Source: VGJJ01 sp964480705
GTDB taxonomy: Archaea; Iainarchaeota; Iainarchaeia; Iainarchaeales; VGJJ01
Direction of reading: 5' to 3'
Assembly (NCBI GenBank): GCA_964480705.1
Contig: CAYZPC010000018.1
Span: 1-11,390 of the forward strand
DNA length: 11,390 bases
Of the stretch, positions 7,403-11,390 are shown one piece after another. Below the pieces are notes generated by a model that saw only the letters and a list, made by a program, of their open reading frames with translations, was not told the DNA's origin and made no database searches. The translations under genes were made by a program, and so were the position numbers. Positions within the stretch are counted from its first letter, which is position 1, and every line of letters begins with the position of its first letter.

Positions 7403-7639
7403 CTAATTCATGTTTTTTGTTTTTTTCCACGCATGATAAACGCATACTTTTCGCGCGGCTTGGAGTAAACTAACAAATCCCGCCATGAATAGGGGAAAAA
7501 CCACGAGACGTGAAACAGTTGGTGCGTCCGTGGCAATGAGAAAACCGCTGGTGAATCCCGCAATAATAATGAGCAGCATTCCCGTTCGTTTTCGCATGGA
7601 AATGCTTTTGGGTCCAATGTTGCACGCGATTTCACTCAT
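7403..7639 (-). CDS. Small two-span membrane protein of unknown function
   Basis: 78 residues. A short basic N-terminus (residues 15-19, MRKRT) precedes a first helix (about 20-38) and a second (about 43-60, LVVFPLFMAGFVSLLQA), then KVCVYHAWKK. The stretch 'R-L-x-x-F-P-x-F-x-A-G-x-x-x-x-x-Q-A-x-x-x-C-V' resembles small uncharacterised membrane proteins I recall from bacteria, but I cannot name the family. ATG 7639 lies 25 bp after an A/T box at 7661-7668, suggesting a leaderless transcript. It is the first gene of a probable four-frame operon with the single-span protein, cmk and FKBP. The end of the gene contains a slippery A-AAA-AAC sequence, six bases before the TAG. Confidence 0.6.
   Translation of the reverse strand: MSEIACNIGPKSISMRKRTGMLLIIIAGFTSGFLIATDAPTVSRLVVFPLFMAGFVSLLQAARKVCVYHAWKKTKNMN
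7412..7418 (-). other. A_AAA_AAC slippery heptamer (possible -1 frameshift site)
   Basis: On the minus strand the codons ACA AAA AAC of the two-span protein contain the heptamer A AAA AAC in the correct phase for -1 slippage. A slip would avoid the TAG at 7405-7403 and continue into the frame of the single-span protein (HELAKREKQ...). A second A-run lies just upstream (7421-7427). An assembly or sequencing indel in these homopolymers would look the same. Confidence 0.4.
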
Positions 7640-7660
7640 ACTAGCGAAAAATCGTCTGCC

Positions 7661-7668
7661 AATAAAAA
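7661..7668. promoter_or_regulatory. Symmetric divergent promoter box
   Basis: AATAAAAA on the plus strand (TTTTTATT on the minus strand) sits almost exactly in the middle of the 50-bp divergent gap. Its centre is about 26 bp before ATG 7690 and 25 bp before ATG 7639, the spacing expected for leaderless archaeal transcripts in both directions. Confidence 0.5.
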
Positions 7669-7689
7669 GGCGCGCGTCGCATAGTATGA

Positions 7690-8055
7690 ATGGAAAATCC
7701 TCGCCCTGAAAATTCTCCCTTCTGGGAGGCTAAAATTGCCGCTCACCCCACTACTCCTTTTGCGCGTCGCGTGTGGAAAGCGATGCTCAAAATTCCCCGC
7801 GGAAAAGTAGCCACCTATCAGGCTATTGCCAAAATGTCCAGCAATTCAAAGGCATCTCGCGCGGTGGGGAATGCGTGCAACCAAAACCCTTTTGCGCCGG
7901 ATGTGCCGTGTCACCGCGTCGTGAGTTCGAGCGGGGAAATTGGGGGTTATGCCCACGGAACCAAAAAGAAAATAGAATTGTTGAAAAGCGAAGGAATTGT
8001 TGTGCGGAAAAATAAAATTGTTGATTTTGAAAAAGTTGTTTTCAAATCAAAATAA
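7690..8055 (+). CDS. ogt: Methylated-DNA-protein cysteine methyltransferase (MGMT/Ogt), single-domain
   Basis: 121 residues. It contains the DNA-binding and catalytic domain of O6-alkylguanine-DNA alkyltransferase: VWKAMLKIPRGKVATYQAIA (28-47), SRAVGNACNQNP (56-67, with the Arg finger R57), PCHRVV (73-78) with the acceptor C74, and GGYAHGTKKKIELLKSEG (85-102). The protein repairs O6-methylguanine by irreversible transfer of the alkyl group to the cysteine. The active-site Cys is present, so it is not an alkyltransferase-like protein, in which Trp replaces it. The usual N-terminal ribonuclease-H-like domain is missing; full-length enzymes are about 150-180 residues. The A/T box centred 26 bp upstream suggests a leaderless transcript. 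Confidence 0.93.
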   Translation: MENPRPENSPFWEAKIAAHPTTPFARRVWKAMLKIPRGKVATYQAIAKMSSNSKASRAVGNACNQNPFAPDVPCHRVVSSSGEIGGYAHGTKKKIELLKSEGIVVRKNKIVDFEKVVFKSK

Positions 8056-8070
8056 TTTATGCTTTTTTTC
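8056..8070 (+). terminator. T-rich tract after ogt
   Basis: TTTATGC and seven T residues follow the stop codon in the 22-bp gap to the convergent HAD gene. Weak, no hairpin. Confidence 0.35.
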
Positions 8071-8077
8071 AAACCAA

Positions 8078-8881
8078 TTATTTCACGCGCTCAAACACGG
8101 CGAGCAGGTTTTTTTTCAGTTGTGCATTGGTGGGGATGAGTTTGTCCGCGAGTTTGTATTTCGCTGAAACAGCTTGAATCGTGCTGGGCTGATTGGGAAC
8201 GAGTAAAATAGTTTTCACATGTTTCGCCATGTCAATATCCCCATACGAATCTGTAATCAGCACAGTCTGATTCATGGAGAATGGCCAGTTTTTCTTTTTC
8301 ATGAATTCTTTTAGCGCCCCTAATTTGCTTCGCACCTTTGTTCCGCGCGTGTGTCCATTTTTCAATCCCATAATTTCCTTAATTCCAGTCAGTTTTCCCT
8401 GCGCATCAAATGTGAGCTGGCTTCCAATCACTCCATCAAATGTAAATCGGTGTGTTTTAGCAATTTTTTCATTCACCATGAGTGCAAATTCCTGCGAAGA
8501 TAAGGTTGCGAGGATGATTTTCACATTTTGTTCGCGTTTGATTTCGCGCAGCGCGTCAATTAATTCTATTCTCCGCGTCGGCCACATGTTTTCTAACACG
8601 CGCTTGAAATCTTTTTTGTGCATGTTTTGATATTGCAACAAGCGGTTTCCGTCCAGGATGGACTCTTCTACCGTGGTTTGTCCCTGCGCGAGCTTGTGTA
8701 ATATTCCCTCGTACAAAATGTCCCCCATCGTGGTGTGGTCAACTTTGTCCGGATACATGAGTCGTAGGCCCATGTTTCCCGCGTCCGCATCAAAGAGGGT
8801 GCCGTCCATGTCCACCACAATCGTGGATATTTTTCTAAACCAAAATCGTGGGGCGTGGGTTTGTCGTTGGAGTTTGAACAT
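8078..8881 (-). CDS. HAD-superfamily phosphatase (phosphoserine phosphatase-like, subfamily IB), 5' end at a gap
   Basis: 267 residues from the ATG that touches the N gap; the true start may lie in the gap. Motif I is VVDMDGTLFD (22-31, nucleophile D24 and acid D26), motif II lies in IILATLSS (122-129), motif III is likely K185-K191 in SKLGALKEF, and motif IV is ITDSYGDIDM (209-218, D211, D215). A helical cap of about 80 residues sits between motifs I and II, as in the PSPase/HAD-IB group. Substrate cannot be read from the sequence: phosphoserine, a nucleotide or a lipid phosphate are all possible. The N-terminal FKLQR resembles FKLKR of the fragment across the gap. Confidence 0.8.
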   Translation of the reverse strand: MFKLQRQTHAPRFWFRKISTIVVDMDGTLFDADAGNMGLRLMYPDKVDHTTMGDILYEGILHKLAQGQTTVEESILDGNRLLQYQNMHKKDFKRVLENMWPTRRIELIDALREIKREQNVKIILATLSSQEFALMVNEKIAKTHRFTFDGVIGSQLTFDAQGKLTGIKEIMGLKNGHTRGTKVRSKLGALKEFMKKKNWPFSMNQTVLITDSYGDIDMAKHVKTILLVPNQPSTIQAVSAKYKLADKLIPTNAQLKKNLLAVFERVK

Positions 8882-8891
8882 NNNNNNNNNN
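8882..8891. other. Run of 10 N (scaffold gap)
   Basis: Ten undetermined bases. The number may be a placeholder rather than the real distance. The sequences on both sides are similar: GTCGTTGGAGTTTGAACAT to the left and GTCGTTTGAGTTTGAAAAT to the right (17 of 19 identical), which suggests the assembly broke at a repeat. Confidence 0.95.
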
Positions 8892-9018
8892 AGTCAAAAA
8901 TAAAAAGGGTCGCCCGGGAGGATGGTCGTTTGAGTTTGAAAATGAGTGAGTTGCGCAAAAATCCCCCCACAACGCGGGCGCGCTTGACTTTGTTTTTCAC
9001 AAACGTTTGCAGGGACAT
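8892..9018 (-). CDS. 5' fragment of a second HAD-like gene, cut by the gap
   Basis: 42 residues from ATG 9018 run into the gap: a basic N-terminus (KNKVKRARVV), a FKLKRPSSR block, then TLFIFD followed by one T. 'LFIFD' plus a codon beginning with T fits HAD motif I (D-x-D-G-T, with x such as Leu, Phe or Ser). The reading frame breaks just there. The same FKL-x-R element precedes motif I in the gene on the other side of the gap, seven residues farther from its Asp, so this is more likely a tandem paralogue, or an alternative assembly of the same gene, than an unrelated ORF. An A/T box 26 bp upstream (9040-9048) supports the start. Confidence 0.5.
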
Positions 9019-9039
9019 ACTGATTTTCGTTGAATGCGA

Positions 9040-9048
9040 GTTATTAAG
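9040..9048 (-). promoter_or_regulatory. TATA-like box for the truncated HAD-like gene
   Basis: CTTAATAAC on the minus strand, centred 26 bp before ATG 9018, in the 36-bp gap after the NlpC/P60-like gene. Confidence 0.4.
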
Positions 9049-9054
9049 GGTTGG

Positions 9055-9663
9055 TTATTTTCGCGGTGCAATAATTTCTCGAATTTCCCATCCTGGGTGT
9101 GCGGTTAGATAATCTTCGAGTGTTTCCAGCCGGTCGCTCGTTCCAATGCGCTGCATCACCCAGTGTTTTCCCTCTGCTTTGCCAACATATAGCGCCGTGT
9201 GCGTGTACGCGCGTTCGCGCGAGTTGTACGTTGATTTAGGATTGTATAATCCAATCACATTTCCGGGTTGTATTATTGCTTGCACATCACTCACGCGCGC
9301 GGTGGCTCCTTTCCAAATGCTTCGATTATTTTTAGCAAACACCCACGCGTCTCCGCGTTCATATTTGATTCCAAACATTTTTTCAGCGGCCAAGCGCGCA
9401 TACATGGTACAATAGTTTCCCCTCGGGATTTCACTAAAATGGAATGGTTCGCGTGGAATGGTGGGGTTGCGTGATGCTACTGCAACCGGTGGTCGAGCGC
9501 GTTCGAGCGGTTGTTCCATTCGCGTCTGTTGAAAAGTGGTTGCTGTTCGTGTGCGGTGGTGTTTTACTCCTGCGAATGTGAGTAACCCTGCAGCAAGTGC
9601 GGCGTTTGCCCCCCACAGCAGTTTGGCGCGCATACTCCATCGTCTGCGTGGCGGGTTTGGCAT
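9055..9663 (-). CDS. Membrane-anchored NlpC/P60-like (papain-fold) hydrolase
   Basis: 202 residues from ATG 9663. A basic N-terminus (PPRRRW) and one hydrophobic helix (about 15-33) place the rest outside the cell. After a Pro/Arg-rich linker (34-80) comes NYCTMYARLAAEKMFG, with C85 at the start of a helix as in NlpC/P60 and CHAP cysteine peptidases, then PGNVIGLYNPKS (133-144) and THTALYVGKAEGKHW, with H155 on a beta strand. This Cys-helix, 'G-x-V-x-L-Y' strand and 'H-x-A-x-Y-V-G' order is that of NlpC/P60 amidases, which cut peptide or amide bonds in cell walls. The third catalytic residue is not assigned. A GTG at 9684 is a possible start, but a TATA-like box 28 bp before 9663 favours the ATG. 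Confidence 0.65.
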   Translation of the reverse strand: MPNPPRRRWSMRAKLLWGANAALAAGLLTFAGVKHHRTRTATTFQQTRMEQPLERARPPVAVASRNPTIPREPFHFSEIPRGNYCTMYARLAAEKMFGIKYERGDAWVFAKNNRSIWKGATARVSDVQAIIQPGNVIGLYNPKSTYNSRERAYTHTALYVGKAEGKHWVMQRIGTSDRLETLEDYLTAHPGWEIREIIAPRK

Positions 9664-9685
9664 AGTAGTCAAACAAAATTTCACC

Positions 9686-9696
9686 TTAATAAATAA
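9686..9696 (-). promoter_or_regulatory. TATA-like box for the NlpC/P60-like gene
   Basis: TTATTTATTAA on the minus strand, centred about 28 bp before ATG 9663, beside the stop codon of the Lrp gene. It suggests separate transcription rather than simple read-through. Confidence 0.4.
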
Positions 9697-9697
9697 C

Positions 9698-10162
9698 TTA
9701 TATCTGCGGCTGGTGGTCGCTTTCTTTCAGCACCATCATGGTTTGCGTTCCGCCCACTCCGTCGAGTTTGCGCAGCTTGAATGTAATCAAATCATTCATC
9801 TCATCCAAATCTTTTACGCGCACGCGGGCCATTAAGTCCGCGCTTCCTGTGATAATGTACACATCCTCAACACTTTCTAATTTTTTTAATTCTTCTAAAA
9901 TGTCCTGCTGGTACACTTTCTTTCCGCTCGGGAGCACATTCATGGCCATGACCAGGATGAATGCTTGAATGGGTCTCCCAATCTTTGCGTAGTCAATTTT
10001 CGCTTCATACCGAGAAATAACTTTAAGTTCTTCAAATCGTTTAATGCGATGGTGCACCGTTGACAACGGAACGTGAATTTTTTTGGCAATGGTTTGCAAT
10101 GAAATTTTGGCATTCCAGCGAATGGCATTCAAGATAGCCCGATCGTTTGAATCTAAGTCCAT
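9698..10162 (-). CDS. Lrp/AsnC-family transcriptional regulator
   Basis: 154 residues. The N-terminal winged helix (about 3-58) has LDSNDRAILNAIRWNAKISLQTIAKKI and the recognition helix VPLSTVHHRIKRFEELKVI. A RAM-type beta-alpha-beta-beta-alpha-beta domain follows (about 66-147) with VEDVYIITGSADLMARVRV (98-116), the usual effector-pocket segment. Members bind DNA as dimers and octamers and often respond to amino acids. The insert MNVLPSGKKVYQQDI (74-88) in the RAM domain is a little longer than in bacterial Lrp. A perfect palindrome lies between its TATA box and start codon, so self-repression is likely. The target genes cannot be told from the sequence; the divergent RNA and the VTT gene are candidates by position. 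Confidence 0.93.
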   Translation of the reverse strand: MDLDSNDRAILNAIRWNAKISLQTIAKKIHVPLSTVHHRIKRFEELKVISRYEAKIDYAKIGRPIQAFILVMAMNVLPSGKKVYQQDILEELKKLESVEDVYIITGSADLMARVRVKDLDEMNDLITFKLRKLDGVGGTQTMMVLKESDHQPQI

Positions 10163-10163
10163 A

Positions 10164-10178
10164 TTGGAAATTTTCCAA
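10164..10178. promoter_or_regulatory. Perfect 15-bp palindrome, likely Lrp operator
   Basis: TTGGAAA-T-TTTCCAA, 7-bp arms around a central base, 1 bp upstream of the Lrp start codon and covering the likely transcription start. Archaeal Lrp-type regulators commonly repress their own promoters from such sites. Confidence 0.6.
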
Positions 10179-10186
10179 CTATTTCC

Positions 10187-10194
10187 TTATAAAG
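10187..10194 (-). promoter_or_regulatory. TATA box for the Lrp gene
   Basis: CTTTATAA on the minus strand, centred 28 bp before ATG 10162. The palindrome lies between this box and the start, where bound regulator would block polymerase. Confidence 0.55.
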
Positions 10195-10234
10195 TTGTGT
10201 TTTTTCGCTGAATTTCTCTTTTTTTTGGAGAAAA

Positions 10235-10243
10235 CTATTTAAC
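10235..10243 (+). promoter_or_regulatory. TATA-like box for the predicted RNA
   Basis: CTATTTAAC on the plus strand, preceded by the purine-rich GGAGAAAA (10227-10234), a BRE-like context. Initiation is expected near 10265, at the start of the GC-rich structured segment. Confidence 0.4.
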
Positions 10244-10264
10244 TTGGGGTAAGAGTATTAGAAT

Positions 10265-10431
10265 CACATGGGATAGGCTCAGGGATGATTACCAGTCCTT
10301 GAGAAGGAGGACTTCGACGAAACATGGTTGTGAATGGCTCACGTGGGTCCGCTTCTAGGAGAGCGGGCCACGCTTTTATTACGCTGGTTGGGCGCGCGAG
10401 CTAGGACGCGCGCTCCCTTCCTATTTTTTTT
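10265..10431 (+). ncRNA. Predicted three-hairpin structured RNA of unknown class
   Basis: This GC-rich segment in an A/T-rich gap has no convincing protein gene. Hairpin A pairs 10294-10299 with 10308-10313 (AGTCCT/AGGACT). Hairpin B pairs 10342-10353 with 10362-10372: eleven base pairs with one bulged G (10347) and loop TCTAGGAG. Hairpin C pairs 10393-10398 with 10407-10412 (CGCGCG), extended by GGG/CCC, with loop AGCTAGGA, then a T-tract. Loops B and C share CTAGGA, and hairpin A carries AAGGA at its loop edge. I find no match to features of tRNA, 5S, SRP or RNase P RNA, nor boxes C/D. It may be a free small RNA, as the terminator suggests, or a leader of the VTT gene 90 bp downstream. Confidence 0.5.
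10386..10431 (+). terminator. GC-rich hairpin followed by eight T residues
   Basis: Hairpin C plus T8 (10424-10431), then AAA and six more T. It resembles a bacterial rho-independent terminator and marks the 3' end of the predicted RNA. Confidence 0.55.
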
Positions 10432-10492
10432 AAATTTTTTATTTCAATGTTCATTTTCTTCAACATAATTAGTTTGTACTGGGTGCGCGTTT

Positions 10493-10502
10493 CTTTTTAA
10501 TC
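10493..10502 (+). promoter_or_regulatory. TATA-like box for the VTT-family gene
   Basis: CTTTTTAATC, centred 26 bp before ATG 10523, implies a leaderless transcript independent of the upstream RNA. Confidence 0.4.
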
Positions 10503-10522
10503 TCGCGCGTGCTGTTTTTGCT

Positions 10523-11275
10523 ATGGCTTCCTGGCGAGAAAATTTGGGTCCGATTATTTTTCTTACCGCGATTGGGAGCATTACTCTCATTCCCATTCTC
10601 TTGCCGGATTTGTCTACTCCTATTGCAAAATCAATTCAGGAAAGTGTAAGCGGTTTTGGCATTTGGGGCCCGCTGGCCATGATCGCGCTGATGATTCTCG
10701 CCACTATTTTTTCTCCTATTCCAAACTCATTCATCACTCTCACGATTGGCGCCACCTATGGGGTATTTTGGGGAAGTATTCTCGCTTTGATTGGTGCTTT
10801 TCTCGCGTCATCATTAGCGTTTTTTCTCTCGCGCACATTTGGAAAGGGTTTTGTGGAGAAATACATTCCCCACACGCACTTCATTCATTCTTTTTTCAAA
10901 GATAATGCGTTCCTGACTATTTTTGTATTGCGCATCATTCCTTCTGTTTCATTTGACATGATTTCCTATGGCGCCGGTTTAACGGTGATGAAGTGGCGCA
11001 CGTTTGCTGCTGCAACTTTTTTGGGAATTATTCCGGGAACCATTTCCGTTGTATTAGTGGGCGCGGGTCTCACGGAAGATTCCGCTCTTTCATGGTGGGG
11101 CGTGGGGTTGTATGCGATTCTCATCATCGCTGGGGTTATTCTCACGCAGCGCATGCACTTGCTCGATGACTCAAACGGAGATGCAGGGAAAGAAAATGGT
11201 GCGGGAAAAGAAAATGGAATAAAGAAGAAAGGAAGATTCAAACGCATTGCCACTGGATTTCCAAAGAATGTTTAA
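10523..11275 (+). CDS. VTT-domain (TVP38/TMEM64, DedA-like) membrane protein
   Basis: 250 residues with about five or six membrane segments (9-28, 49-65, 70-103, 130-152, 158-182, 192-208). The VTT core is clear: FSPIPNSFITLTIGATYGVFWG (63-84), a helix rich in small residues ending FFLSRTFGKG, a polar loop, then VLRIIPSVSFDMISYGAGLTVMKWRTF (135-161), with R137 in the position of the conserved re-entrant-loop Arg, and LGIIPGT (167-173). The family includes lipid scramblases and undecaprenyl-phosphate carriers in bacteria; the archaeal role is not settled. The C-terminal 40 residues are polar and basic and include AGKENG twice (221-232). No partner gene is seen beside it. Confidence 0.85.
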   Translation: MASWRENLGPIIFLTAIGSITLIPILLPDLSTPIAKSIQESVSGFGIWGPLAMIALMILATIFSPIPNSFITLTIGATYGVFWGSILALIGAFLASSLAFFLSRTFGKGFVEKYIPHTHFIHSFFKDNAFLTIFVLRIIPSVSFDMISYGAGLTVMKWRTFAAATFLGIIPGTISVVLVGAGLTEDSALSWWGVGLYAILIIAGVILTQRMHLLDDSNGDAGKENGAGKENGIKKKGRFKRIATGFPKNV

Positions 11276-11300
11276 TTCAGCTTTTTAGAAAAGCGTGCAT

Positions 11301-11320
11301 ATTTTAGTTATTTATTTTTT
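11301..11320 (+). terminator. T-rich tract after the VTT gene
   Basis: ATTTTAGTTATTTATTTTTT, 25 bp after the stop codon, without a hairpin; it ends 17 bp before the 3' end of the convergent tRNA gene. Confidence 0.45.
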
Positions 11321-11337
11321 GGGTGTTGGCGCGCGTA

Positions 11338-11390
11338 CGCCCTGGGAAGGATTTGAACCTTCGACCTACCGGTTAACAGCCGGGCGCTCT
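11338..11390 (-). tRNA. tRNA-Asn (GUU), 3' part; 5' end outside the window
   Basis: On the minus strand the visible part runs from the 3' side of the D arm (AGAGC) through the anticodon loop CTGTTAA (anticodon GTT), variable loop AGGTC, T arm GAAGG-TTCAAAT-CCTTC and the acceptor strand CCAGGGC with discriminator G (11338). No CCA is encoded, as in many archaea. The loop is intron-free. In the anticodon stem (CCCGG/CCGGT) the outermost pair 27-43 would be C-U, a mismatch. Confidence 0.9.

Noticed and set aside
10324..10404. 26-residue peptide (ATG 10324 to TAG 10404) with GGAGG upstream
   Set aside because: The frame coincides with two strong hairpins whose pairing explains the sequence better; the GGAGG is 13 nt from the ATG and no family resemblance is seen.
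10265..10431. RNase P RNA, SRP RNA, tmRNA, 5S or C/D box RNA
   Set aside because: I see none of their conserved core sequences: no GGAAAGUCC-type CR-I, no SRP GNAR hairpin, no paired C and D boxes, and no tRNA-like end.
1..11390. CRISPR arrays, insertion sequences, transposases, integrases
   Set aside because: No repeat-spacer pattern, terminal inverted repeats or recombinase motifs were found.

Overview
The window is archaeal chromosome. It carries the start of a TFB transcription factor gene, ribosomal protein S8e, a Cgi121-like KEOPS subunit, the archaeal helicase/nuclease Hef, a one-domain archaeal histone, an archaeal-type CMP kinase, an Lrp/AsnC regulator and tRNA-Asn without an encoded CCA. 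TATA-like boxes sit about 26 bp before many start codons, and T-tracts follow several genes. Short intergenic spaces, two very small membrane-protein genes, a single-domain alkyltransferase and a 10-N scaffold gap suggest a metagenome-assembled genome with compact genes. A DPANN-type lineage is plausible, but no marker here fixes the phylum. No mobile element or CRISPR array was seen.

Layout. 1-852 is information processing on the minus strand (TFB 5' end, S8e). 929-2975 on the plus strand holds the Cgi121-like gene and a compact STT3/AglB-like membrane glycosyltransferase. 3028-5580 (minus) is Hef, facing away from the histone gene at 5814-6017. 7639 down to 6059 (minus) looks like one operon: two small membrane-protein frames that may be one split gene, CMP kinase, and a secreted SlyD-like FKBP. 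From the same A/T box a single-domain MGMT/Ogt gene runs the other way (7690-8055). 8078-9663 (minus) has a HAD phosphatase, an N gap, the start of a second HAD-like gene, and a membrane-anchored NlpC/P60-like protein. 9698-10162 is an Lrp/AsnC regulator with a perfect palindrome at its start. 10265-10431 looks like a three-hairpin non-coding RNA ending in a hairpin plus T-tract. 10523-11275 is a VTT/TVP38-type membrane protein, and a tRNA-Asn (minus) is cut by the window end.

Working together: TFB, S8e, Cgi121 (tRNA t6A), histone and Hef are gene-expression and genome-maintenance functions. Ogt and Hef are both DNA repair. STT3-like, FKBP lipoprotein, NlpC/P60-like and VTT proteins act at or outside the membrane. 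The most interesting points are the AGGA-loop RNA, the possible -1 frameshift joining the two small membrane frames, the gap cutting a second HAD gene inside its catalytic motif, and the symmetric divergent promoter serving two apparently leaderless genes.
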